Source of the DNA: Gammaproteobacteria bacterium
Lineage (GTDB): Bacteria; Pseudomonadota; Gammaproteobacteria; UBA9214
Direction of reading: 5' to 3'
Length of the DNA stretch: 15,282 bases
NCBI GenBank assembly: GCA_030632175.1
Contig: DAOVVG010000033.1
Location: 1-15,282, forward strand
The first letter of the stretch is position 1. Every line of letters begins with the position of its first letter. Shown one piece after another: positions 1 through 7,634 of the stretch. The notes under the pieces are model-generated. The model saw only the letters and a list, made by a program, of their open reading frames with translations. It was not told the origin of the DNA and did not search any database. Made by a program: the position numbers and the translations under genes.

Positions 1-746
1 AGCGTAGCGATCTGTTCTATGAAAAATCAGAAGCACTTTCCAATATAACGTTTGAACAACCGGATACCCTTCAGGGTGCTGCTGATGAACTGGAACTGGA
101 GATCAGGGAATCCGAATGGGTAAGCGTGAACAATGGCACCGGTGTTGCGGAACATGCCAATGTGCGTGAAGCCCTGTTCAGTGAAGATGTAATGGATAAT
201 GGTAATAACAGCGCTGCAATTGAAATAGGTCAGGATCATGTTGTTGTAGTGCGGATACTCGAGCGACAGGAAGCTGCCCGAAAACCACTGGATGCAGTCA
301 AGGAACAAATCAGGCAACTGATGGTGGACGAAAAGAGCCGTGCACTGGCTGAAGCCAAAGGCCAGCAGTATCTTGCAGACCTGCAAAACGGTGATGTTAC
401 TCTGGAGACTGTAGCAGCTGGTGAGTCACTGGAAGTGCAGAAAACGGAATATGTCACACGTAACGTCAGCGAGCCGGCAGCCGAAATCGTTGTAGCGGCC
501 TTTGCTGCCAGTGAGCCGGACACCGATCAGCCCGTTTATGAAGGCGTAATATCGACTGCTGGTGATTACATCATTGTTGCATTGGAAGAAATCAGGGCCG
601 GTGAATTTTCCAAACTACCTCCCGCTGCACAGAAGCAAATCTGGAGCAACCTGAACAAGGTTCACGGAGCTGCTGAGATGGCTGCCGTCATGAGCGCCCT
701 CAAGGCGCAGGCATCCATCGAGATACCGAACCAGACAGAACAGTAA
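1..746 (+). CDS. ppiD: Periplasmic folding chaperone PpiD, C-terminal part (5' end outside window)
   Basis: The frame is open from the left edge (first whole codon at base 3) to TAA at 744-746, giving about 247 residues. PpiD is an inner-membrane-anchored periplasmic chaperone of the SurA/parvulin family, associated with the Sec translocon. The visible part starts with a stretch ending a parvulin-type segment (LANLT-like 'LSNITFEQPDTL'). It continues through a charged helical segment with the family-typical 'KPLDAVKEQIRQL' and 'AEAKGQQYLADLQNG' pattern, then the C-terminal region. The N-terminal transmembrane anchor and the start of the parvulin domain lie outside the window, so they cannot be checked. 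The stop is 11 bases before the GTG of the symporter gene, suggesting co-transcription. Family assignment rests on remembered sequence similarity and on the fabI/ABC-transporter neighbourhood. Confidence 0.85.
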   Translation, partial: RSDLFYEKSEALSNITFEQPDTLQGAADELELEIRESEWVSVNNGTGVAEHANVREALFSEDVMDNGNNSAAIEIGQDHVVVVRILERQEAARKPLDAVKEQIRQLMVDEKSRALAEAKGQQYLADLQNGDVTLETVAAGESLEVQKTEYVTRNVSEPAAEIVVAAFAASEPDTDQPVYEGVISTAGDYIIVALEEIRAGEFSKLPPAAQKQIWSNLNKVHGAAEMAAVMSALKAQASIEIPNQTEQ

Positions 747-757
747 GTAATCCCGGT

Positions 758-2089
758 GTGAATCTTTTCAGAAAGATACTCTCACTAAAGCTTCACTGGC
801 AGATTCTTGTCGCGCTGATTCTGGCCGTGTTTGCCGGCTGGCTTTCAGGTACCGAGGCCTCGGTCTTCGGCGTTCTTTTCCTGGATATCTATGCCTTTCT
901 GGGCGCGCTCTTTATGAACGCTCTCAAGATGTTGATTGTCCCCCTGATCATGTCTTCGATTATTACCGGTATAGCCGGTATCAGCGATGGTGGTGCGCTG
1001 GGACGGCTTGGCGGCAAGACCCTGCTCTATTATCTGTCAACCTCGCTCCTGGCTATCCTGATCGGGTTGATGATGGTAAATGCCATGACACCTGGTCTGG
1101 TTGATGGCGAGCCGGCCAGGGAGGTTGTCAGCTTCTCTGATGAGGCGGATACCGCGGGTATTGCAGAGCGTGTTCAGGGGCGTGGAGCAGGGGATGTCGT
1201 GGAAATCTTTATTCGCATGATCCCGGCGAATATTGTAGCAGCAGCGGCTGAAGGAAAGATGCTGGGGCTGATTTTCTTCAGCCTGCTGTTCGGTTATTTC
1301 ATGACGCGAATTGAAGGCTCGCCAGCGGTAATACTGAAGGATTTCTGGCAAGGTGTCTTCGCTGTCATGATGAAGATCACCGACTGGGTCATGATGTTTG
1401 CACCGATTGGTGTGTTCGCGCTGGTGGCCAGGGTCGTTGCCACTACCGGTTTTTCCGCGTTTGAACCACTCATGGTGTTCTTCTTTACGGTGCTCGGGGC
1501 CCTGGCAATCCATGCCCTGATCGTGCTGCCACTCATGCTACGGATACTTGGCGGCGTAAATCCACTGCGCCATTTTCGCGCCATGTCACCTGCCTTGTTA
1601 ACCGCATTTTCAACAGCGTCATCATCGGCAACCTTGCCAATAACCATGGAGTGTGTCGAGAAACGGGCAGGTGTATCGAACCAGACAACGAGTTTTGTCT
1701 TGCCCCTGGGGGCTACCGTAAATATGGATGGTACAGCGTTGTACGAATGTGTTGCCGCGATATTTATCGCCCAGGCCTATGGCCTTGAACTCAATTTCGC
1801 AACGCAGTTCACGGTGGTGCTGGTTGCCTTGTTGACATCAATCGGCGTGGCAGGCATTCCGGCGGCCAGCCTGGTCGCCATTACAATCATTCTCACGGCC
1901 ATTGGGCTGCCGATCGAAGCGGTGGGGCTGATACTGGCCGTCGATCGTGTACTGGATATGTGCAGAACCAGTGTAAATGTTTTTGGTGATTCCTGCGGCG
2001 CTGTCCTGATTGGTCGTTTAGAAGGTGAAACCGGTATCCTGACAGCTGAACCGCAGGACCAGTCAGAAGAAAGTCTACTCAAGCGGTGA
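758..2089 (+). CDS. Dicarboxylate/amino acid:cation symporter (SLC1/DAACS family)
   Basis: This 443-residue inner-membrane protein has the usual family length. Its membrane segments and re-entrant loops are the glutamate-transporter fold. Diagnostic motifs are the serine-rich HP1 tip at S288-S290, the TM7 'NMDGT' sodium/substrate motif at 322-326, the HP2 loop around 361-371, and the TM8 run D396..D400-M-C-R403..N407..D411. The TM8 arginine is the residue that contacts the side-chain carboxylate in glutamate/aspartate carriers. DctA-type dicarboxylate carriers have a different TM8 pattern, so I infer an acidic amino acid as substrate. The start is a GTG giving the typical 'MNLFRKILSLKLHWQIL' N-terminus; I see no clear Shine-Dalgarno, so translation may be coupled to ppiD, which ends 11 bases upstream. 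The 3' end overlaps the convergent fabI by 15 bases. A gltP/gltT symbol would be a guess. Confidence 0.92.
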   Translation: MNLFRKILSLKLHWQILVALILAVFAGWLSGTEASVFGVLFLDIYAFLGALFMNALKMLIVPLIMSSIITGIAGISDGGALGRLGGKTLLYYLSTSLLAILIGLMMVNAMTPGLVDGEPAREVVSFSDEADTAGIAERVQGRGAGDVVEIFIRMIPANIVAAAAEGKMLGLIFFSLLFGYFMTRIEGSPAVILKDFWQGVFAVMMKITDWVMMFAPIGVFALVARVVATTGFSAFEPLMVFFFTVLGALAIHALIVLPLMLRILGGVNPLRHFRAMSPALLTAFSTASSSATLPITMECVEKRAGVSNQTTSFVLPLGATVNMDGTALYECVAAIFIAQAYGLELNFATQFTVVLVALLTSIGVAGIPAASLVAITIILTAIGLPIEAVGLILAVDRVLDMCRTSVNVFGDSCGAVLIGRLEGETGILTAEPQDQSEESLLKR

Positions 2090-2860
2090 CATGCCGACCG
2101 TATTGTAGCCGCCGTCTACGTAGGTGATTTCTCCGGTTATGCCGGCGGCAAGGTCAGAGCACAAGAAGGCCGAGGCGTTACCAACATCCTCGATAGTGAC
2201 ATTCCGTCCCAGCGGTGCGGTTGATGCAAATACATCCAGCATTTTACGGAAATTACTGATACCTGCTGCGGCCAGCGTTCGTATCGGGCCGGCGGAGACG
2301 GCATTAACCCGTATGCCTTCCGGTCCCAGGCTCTGCGCAAGGTAGCGTACATTGGCTTCCAGGCTCGCCTTAGCAACACCCATTACATTGTAGTTGGGAA
2401 CAGTCTGTACAGCGCCCAGATAGCTCATGGTCAGCAGCGCACCGTTGCGCCCCTTCATCATGGGGTGTGCAGCCTTGGCCAGTGCGGCAAAGCTGTAGGA
2501 ACTGATGTCGTGTGCAATGGCGAAACCTTCGCGGGTCACACATTCGAGATAGTCTCCGGCTAACTGGTCGGCCGGTGCAAATGCGACCGAGTGAACCAGA
2601 ATATCAAGTCCGTCCCAGTGCTTCTCCAGCTCGGTAAACAGATTTTCAATTTGCCCGTCACTGCTGACATCGCAGGGCAACACAATTTCGGAATTACACT
2701 TCTTTGCCAGTTTTTCGACCCGGGCACCTAGCTTCTCGTTCGGATAGCTGAAGGCCAGCTCTGCGCCCTCCCGCTGCATTGCTTCTGCGATTCCCCAGGC
2801 GATAGAGCGATTGCTGGCAAGTCCAACGATCAGGGCGCGCTTTCCATTCAAGAATCCCAT
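2075..2860 (-). CDS. fabI: Enoyl-[acyl-carrier-protein] reductase (NADH), FabI
   Basis: FabI carries out the last reduction of each type II fatty-acid elongation cycle, reducing enoyl-ACP to acyl-ACP in the cytoplasm. The 261-residue protein has normal length. It starts 'MGFLNGKRALIVGLASNRSIAWGI', the dinucleotide-binding glycine motif of enoyl reductases. The catalytic set is Y147 and Y157-x6-K164 (offset by one from E. coli Y146/Y156/K163), followed by 'SAGPIRTLAAAGI'. The position equal to E. coli G93, a known triclosan-resistance site, is alanine (A93); I recall alanine there in other natural FabI proteins, so resistance should not be assumed. The start is supported by AGGT upstream (minus strand of about 2861-2870). 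It is convergent with the symporter and divergent from the ABC operon. Confidence is high. Confidence 0.97.
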   Translation of the reverse strand: MGFLNGKRALIVGLASNRSIAWGIAEAMQREGAELAFSYPNEKLGARVEKLAKKCNSEIVLPCDVSSDGQIENLFTELEKHWDGLDILVHSVAFAPADQLAGDYLECVTREGFAIAHDISSYSFAALAKAAHPMMKGRNGALLTMSYLGAVQTVPNYNVMGVAKASLEANVRYLAQSLGPEGIRVNAVSAGPIRTLAAAGISNFRKMLDVFASTAPLGRNVTIEDVGNASAFLCSDLAAGITGEITYVDGGYNTVGMSPLE

Positions 2861-2970
2861 AGGTGTACCTTGTGTTGGCTGAAGGGTGGTCGTTTTCCCG
2901 AAAAACGCTCTCCGGGGCCAGAGCCGTTACGGTACCGGAAAATGACGGTGACGTGAAGGGGTTGAAGGCT

Positions 2971-2999
2971 ATGAATACCGTCGCTTACATCATTATAAT
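2971..2999 (+). promoter_or_regulatory. Candidate sigma70 promoter of the ABC transporter operon
   Basis: A perfect TATAAT sits at 2994-2999. The hexamer 17 bases upstream (ATGAAT, 2971-2976) keeps only the TGA core of a -35. A transcript from here would begin near 3006, 34 bases before the ATG at 3040. The site lies inside a frame that is open further upstream, so it also bears on the choice of start for the binding protein. It was found by eye only. Confidence 0.45.
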
Positions 3000-3039
3000 A
3001 GCCGTCCATGCGATCGCCACCACCCTCCGAATCCAGATC

Positions 3040-5232
3040 ATGCTGACATCACCTGCGGGGTTGCTCCGGGCTGGCATTCTTCTTGTTTGTATTGCGCTTG
3101 CTGCCTGTGACGATCAGCCATGGAATCGTCCTTATCCTGCAGAAGACGCTGACAGGAATATTCTCTATTCCCTGTTTCAGGAACGGCCTAAACATCTTGA
3201 TCCGGCACGATCCTACAGTTCCAATGAGGTCACCTTTACCGGTCAGATTTACGAGCCACCGCTGCAGTATCACTATCTGAAACGCCCGTATGAATTAATA
3301 CCGTTGACGGCCGGGATGGTCCCCGTGCCGACATATCTCGATGCAGACGGGCGTGAATTAGCGGCAGATGCCGACTCGAACGAAATTGTCTTCAGCGTCT
3401 ATGACATCACCATCAAGCCCGGCATTATGTACCAGCCGCATCCTGCTTTAGCGCGCGATAAGCAGGGTGAGTTGCGCTATCATCACCTCGATGCCAGCGA
3501 ATTGTCTTCCATTCACGTACTGGGTGATTTCAGTGAAACCGGGACCCGGGAACTGGTTGCAGCTGACTATGTTTTCCAGATAAAGCGGCTGGCACATCCG
3601 CAGATACATTCACCCATACTGGGGCTGATGAGTGAGTACATCGTCGGTCTGGAAGATTATTCGAAAACTCTCTCCACGGCTTACGAGGAGCTCATAGCCG
3701 GGGAGGGTGACGGGGCATACCTTGACCTGGCCAGCTTCCCGCTTGAGGGGGTCGAGGTCATTGATCGCTACCGTTACCGCATCAGGATTCACGGCAAGTA
3801 TCCGCAACTGCTTTACTGGCTGGCGATGCCGTTTTTTGCCCCGGTGCCACATGAGGCCGATCGTTTTTATTCTCAGCCCGGCATGCGGGAACGCAACATA
3901 ACACTCGACTGGTATCCGGTGGGTACCGGTCCCTACATGCTGACGGTCAACAACCCGAATCGCCAGATGGTGATGGAAATCAATCCGAATTTTCATGGCG
4001 AAACCTATCCATCGGACGGTATGCCCGGCGACCGGGAAGCCGGTCTGCTGGATGATGCCGGCAAGCAACTGCCGTTTATCGAAAGGGTCGTCTTCAGCCT
4101 TGAAAAAGAAACCATTCCGTACTGGAACAAGTTTCTGCAGGGTTATTACGACACTTCGGGTATTTCTTCCGACAGTTTTGACCAGGCAATTAATATTGGA
4201 ACGAGTGGTGAGGTCACACTGACCGACAGCATGCTCCGGCAGGGTATTGATTTAAGTACGGCGGTATCGACTTCCATCTACTATACCGGTTTTAATATGC
4301 TTGACCCGGTCGTCGGTGGTGATACTGAATCTGCCCGGAAGCTGCGGCAGGCGATTTCCATCGCCATCGATATTGAGGAAAACATCTCCATATTTCTCAA
4401 TGGTCGCGGCATACCCGCACAGGGGGCGATACCCCCGGGTATCTTTGGTTATGAGGACGGCGAGGCCGGCATCAATCCCTATGTCTATAAATCTTCAAAG
4501 CAGGGACCGGTAAGAAAACCCATCAAGGATGCAAAACAGCTGCTGACGGAAGCGGGATACCCTGACGGTCGTGATATCAAGAGCGGTAAACCGCTGGTGT
4601 TATATTTTGACACACCGGCGACCGGTCCGGATGCCAAGGCACGGCTTGACTGGCTAATGAAACAATTTAACAAGCTGAATATACAGCTGGTTATCCGGGG
4701 TACGGACTACAACCGTTTCCAGGAAAAGATGCTCAAGGGCACCTCGCAAATCTTCCAGTGGGGATGGAATGCCGACTATCCGGATCCGGAAAACTTCCTG
4801 TTTCTGCTGTACGGCCCGAACAGCAAGGTTGAACTTAATGGTGAAAATGCTTCCAACTATCAGAACGAGAAATTTGACAGCCTTTTTGACCAAATGAAGG
4901 ACATGGAAAACGGGCCGGAACGAAAAGCCATTATCCGGCAGATGATGGATATCGCTCGTTTCGATGCGCCCTGGATCTGGGGATATTTTCCGAAGCAGTT
5001 CACCCTGCGTCACGTCTGGTTGAAAAACTCCAAGCCAAACCTGATGGCCAACAATGCACTCAAATACAAGCGCATAGAACCGGAAGTGCGCGCAGACCTG
5101 CAACGGCAATGGAATAAGCCGATACGCTGGCCGCTGTATGTGCTGGCAGGCCTGTTGTTGTTCGCCCTGATTCCCGCCTGGATCAGCTACCGCCGTCAGC
5201 AAAGGATGTCGGCCATCCCGGGAGGGCGTTGA
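3040..5232 (+). CDS. ABC transporter substrate-binding lipoprotein (family 5, peptide/YejA-like) with C-terminal membrane helix
   Basis: This is the extracytoplasmic solute-binding protein of a peptide/nickel-class importer. From ATG 3040 it has 730 residues, longer than typical DppA/OppA (about 540) or YejA (about 600). Residues 1-23 form a lipoprotein signal ending in the lipobox 'IALAAC' with C23 as lipidated cysteine. The body has family-5 features: 'RPKHLDPARSYSSNE', 'YPVGTGPYML', 'QAISIAIDIEENISIFLNGRG', 'QWGWNADYPDPENF'. A hydrophobic helix at about 697-716 is followed by YRRQQR, predicting a second anchor with a cytoplasmic tail. The frame stays open upstream to 2863; ATG 2971 has a better Shine-Dalgarno (GAAGGGG) but would put a second hydrophobic stretch before the lipoprotein signal. 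The signal peptide and the TATAAT at 2994 favour 3040, although its own ribosome site is poor. The stop overlaps the next ATG by one base. The substrate is unknown; peptides are likely. Confidence 0.85.
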   Translation: MLTSPAGLLRAGILLVCIALAACDDQPWNRPYPAEDADRNILYSLFQERPKHLDPARSYSSNEVTFTGQIYEPPLQYHYLKRPYELIPLTAGMVPVPTYLDADGRELAADADSNEIVFSVYDITIKPGIMYQPHPALARDKQGELRYHHLDASELSSIHVLGDFSETGTRELVAADYVFQIKRLAHPQIHSPILGLMSEYIVGLEDYSKTLSTAYEELIAGEGDGAYLDLASFPLEGVEVIDRYRYRIRIHGKYPQLLYWLAMPFFAPVPHEADRFYSQPGMRERNITLDWYPVGTGPYMLTVNNPNRQMVMEINPNFHGETYPSDGMPGDREAGLLDDAGKQLPFIERVVFSLEKETIPYWNKFLQGYYDTSGISSDSFDQAINIGTSGEVTLTDSMLRQGIDLSTAVSTSIYYTGFNMLDPVVGGDTESARKLRQAISIAIDIEENISIFLNGRGIPAQGAIPPGIFGYEDGEAGINPYVYKSSKQGPVRKPIKDAKQLLTEAGYPDGRDIKSGKPLVLYFDTPATGPDAKARLDWLMKQFNKLNIQLVIRGTDYNRFQEKMLKGTSQIFQWGWNADYPDPENFLFLLYGPNSKVELNGENASNYQNEKFDSLFDQMKDMENGPERKAIIRQMMDIARFDAPWIWGYFPKQFTLRHVWLKNSKPNLMANNALKYKRIEPEVRADLQRQWNKPIRWPLYVLAGLLLFALIPAWISYRRQQRMSAIPGGR

Positions 5233-6209
5233 TGTTTGCTTATATTATCCGCCGCCTTGGTTATGCCATCCCTATCCTGATTGGCATAAACCTGCTGACC
5301 TTCTACCTGTTCTTTGTGGTCAACTCACCGGATGACATGGCGCGCATGCATCTCGGCATGAAGCGGGTCACACCCGAGGCAGTCGAAAGCTGGAAAGCAA
5401 GCCATGGCTATGACAAGCCACTGCTGATCAACAGCGGGGCGGAGAGTATCCACAAGCTGACCGATACGATTTTCTTCGAGAAATCACTGAAGCTGTTCGT
5501 GTTTGACTTTGGCTCTTCGGATGACGGGCGCGATATCAGCTTTGATATCGGTCAGCGCATGCTACCCAGTCTCGCGATCGCCATACCCTCGTTGATAATC
5601 GGCCTGCTGGTGAATATTACCTTTGCATTGCTGATGGCGTTCTTCAGGGGAACCTACGTGGATTTCACCGGTGTCATTCTCTGCGTGGTGCTGATGTCGG
5701 TTTCGGCAATGTTCTATATTATTGGCGGTCAGTACTTGTTGGCCAAGGTATTTCGTTTGATGCCTATATCCGGTTTTGACGGCGGGCTGGATGCGCTCAA
5801 GTTCATCATCCTGCCCGTGGTTATCGGCGTAGTAAGCGGTATCGGTGCCGGTTCGCGCTGGTACCGGACATTTTTTCTGGAGGAAGCCGGTAAGGACTAT
5901 GTGCGCACGGCCCGCGCCAAGGGGTTGGCAGAATCGCTGGTGCTGTTTCGCCATATCCTGAGAAATGCACTTATTCCTATCGTAACCGGTGTCGTTTCCC
6001 TGCTGCCATTGCTGTTTATGGGCAGCCTGTTGCTGGAATCGTTCTTCGCTGTGCCGGGGCTCGGCAGTTACACCATTGACGGCATTCAGAATCAGGATTT
6101 CGCCATTGTGCGTGTCATGGTGTTTCTTGGTTCCGTGCTTTATATCATCGGCCTGATCATGGTCGATATTGCCTATACCATCGTCGATCCGAGGATACGT
6201 CTGACATGA
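5232..6209 (+). CDS. ABC transporter permease (DppB/YejB-like)
   Basis: This is the first inner-membrane permease of the peptide-class importer, 325 residues, a normal length. TM1 is at about 9-30. A periplasmic stretch of some 80 residues follows, then helices at about 111-138, 147-170, 190-208, 251-273 and 293-315. The cytoplasmic EAA loop that docks on the ATPase is 'EEAGKDYVRTARAKG' (217-231), followed by 'FRHILRNALIPI'. The family end 'VDIAYTIVDPRIRLT' is present. ATG 5232 overlaps the preceding stop as TGATG, with GGGAGGG just upstream; a TTG three bases earlier is possible but unnecessary. The end overlaps the next gene by four bases (ATGA). This coupling implies one transcript and balanced synthesis of the two permeases. 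Confidence 0.93.
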   Translation: MFAYIIRRLGYAIPILIGINLLTFYLFFVVNSPDDMARMHLGMKRVTPEAVESWKASHGYDKPLLINSGAESIHKLTDTIFFEKSLKLFVFDFGSSDDGRDISFDIGQRMLPSLAIAIPSLIIGLLVNITFALLMAFFRGTYVDFTGVILCVVLMSVSAMFYIIGGQYLLAKVFRLMPISGFDGGLDALKFIILPVVIGVVSGIGAGSRWYRTFFLEEAGKDYVRTARAKGLAESLVLFRHILRNALIPIVTGVVSLLPLLFMGSLLLESFFAVPGLGSYTIDGIQNQDFAIVRVMVFLGSVLYIIGLIMVDIAYTIVDPRIRLT

Positions 6210-7615
6210 TCAAGCCGGTTATTCTCTGGACAGATATGCTGATCTTTCTACTGACCGCAGTGGTGGTGATGTTTATTTTTTACGCCCGTAGCAAACCGCA
6301 TATTCGTGCGCCCTGGCAACGGGTTTTCACCGGGAAGGTTGCCTCTGCTTCTGTGGTTGTGTTGCTGGCATTCGTGCTTGTAGGCCTGCTTGACTCCTTG
6401 CACTTCCGTCTGCCGCTGGCATCGAATGGCGATAATGACGAAATTCATTATGCCGGTGAAGTAATGAGCGCGCTGGATACACTGGTAGGTCCATTGCGAA
6501 CACAGGTAGAAAAAACCTACTCGGCACCGTTTGCCGCACATCTGTTTGCCAGGGAAACCATCGAACTCGCAGATGGCAGCCAGATCCGTGATTACCCCCG
6601 ACTGTTATATGGCGCGCGCAGCCTGGGTGATGCGGTTGATGGAAAAACGCGCGATATCTTGCTGCGCAGCTTGCTGGCATTCGCTGAAATGCTGCTGGCC
6701 AGCGCGCTGATTCTGTTGTTGATAGCATACTGGCTGGCAAGACGTCATGAACGCCCGGTGCGCGTGTTAATCCAGGATATTCTGCAGGACAAGCTCACCA
6801 TTCCCTGGCGCACAGTACTGTTCATGTTGTCGCTGCTGCTATTGCTGCTGCTTCTCGCTATCAACCTGGCAGGGGCCTACCATGTGCTGGGTACGGACAA
6901 GGTCGGGCAGGATGTATTTTACCTGACACTGAAGAGCATTCGCACCGGGCTTGTTATCGGTACATTAACCACGCTGATCATGCTTCCCTTTGCCATCTTC
7001 ATGGGTATCGTCGCCGGATACGCACGTGGCTGGATTGATGATGTGGTGCAGTATATCTACACCACGCTGAACTCCATCCCCGGGGTCCTGCTGATCGCGG
7101 CAGCCATCCTGATGCTGCAGGTATTCATTGCGAATCACTCCGATTCTTTTGAAACAACCGTAGAAAGAGCAGATATTCGATTGTTGTTTCTATGTATTAT
7201 TCTTGGAATTACCAGCTGGACCGGGCTGTGCCGCCTGCTGCGCGGCGAGTCGCTGAAGTTGCGCGAAGCCGAATATATTCAGGCGGCTGTCTCTTTTGGT
7301 GTCGCGCACCGCAAAATCATTACCCGCCACATACTACCGAACGTCATGCACGTGGTACTAATTACGGTGGTACTGGATTTCAGTGGTCTGGTGCTGGCTG
7401 AAGCGGTGTTGTCCTATGTCGGTGTTGGCGTTGATCCAACCATGAACAGCTGGGGCAACATGATTAACGGCGCACGCCTGGAAATGGCGCGCGAACCGGT
7501 GGTCTGGTGGTCGCTGCTGGCGGCATTCCTGTTTATGTTCATCCTGGTGCTGGCGGCCAATCTTTTCTCGGATGCAGTACGTGATGCCTTTGACCCGCGC
7601 ACCCGTGACCGCTGA
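6206..7615 (+). CDS. ABC transporter permease (DppC/YejE-like) with long N-terminal extension
   Basis: This is the second permease of the importer, 469 residues against about 300 for usual DppC proteins. The conserved core begins near residue 226 with 'HVLGTDKVGQDVF' (normally around residue 75). It contains 'GYARGWIDDVVQYIYTTLNS', the EAA-type loop 'LREAEYIQAAVSFGVAHRKI' (352-371), 'RHILPNVMHVVLI' and the end 'DAVRDAFDPRTRDR'. The roughly 150 extra residues hold two helices (about 11-27 and 46-62), a soluble stretch at 63-155 and a further helix at about 156-177. By hydrophobicity alone the soluble part could face the periplasm. A leucine run (209-217) sits in the helix at about 203-222. The start is ATG 6206 with four-base overlap (ATGA). 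YejE is also longer than DppC at the N-terminus, which supports the Yej-like subclass. Confidence 0.9.
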   Translation: MIKPVILWTDMLIFLLTAVVVMFIFYARSKPHIRAPWQRVFTGKVASASVVVLLAFVLVGLLDSLHFRLPLASNGDNDEIHYAGEVMSALDTLVGPLRTQVEKTYSAPFAAHLFARETIELADGSQIRDYPRLLYGARSLGDAVDGKTRDILLRSLLAFAEMLLASALILLLIAYWLARRHERPVRVLIQDILQDKLTIPWRTVLFMLSLLLLLLLLAINLAGAYHVLGTDKVGQDVFYLTLKSIRTGLVIGTLTTLIMLPFAIFMGIVAGYARGWIDDVVQYIYTTLNSIPGVLLIAAAILMLQVFIANHSDSFETTVERADIRLLFLCIILGITSWTGLCRLLRGESLKLREAEYIQAAVSFGVAHRKIITRHILPNVMHVVLITVVLDFSGLVLAEAVLSYVGVGVDPTMNSWGNMINGARLEMAREPVVWWSLLAAFLFMFILVLAANLFSDAVRDAFDPRTRDR

Positions 7616-7634
7616 AACCACAGGTAGTAAATCT

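Noticed and set aside
1037..1513. Antisense open frame of 158 codons inside the symporter gene
   Set aside because: The plus strand carries clear transporter motifs; the antisense product is low-complexity polar sequence.
2296..2860. Triclosan-resistant FabI because of A93
   Set aside because: Resistance changes at this position are to bulkier residues such as valine; alanine occurs, as I recall, in ordinary FabI proteins.
4654..5202. Antisense open frame of 182 codons opposite the binding-protein gene
   Set aside because: It is a by-product of codon usage in the conserved plus-strand gene; no family resemblance.
7572..7634. Upstream extension of the ATPase to ATG 7572
   Set aside because: The added residues overlap the permease, have no domain similarity, and ATG 7635 has a ribosome site and a natural domain start.
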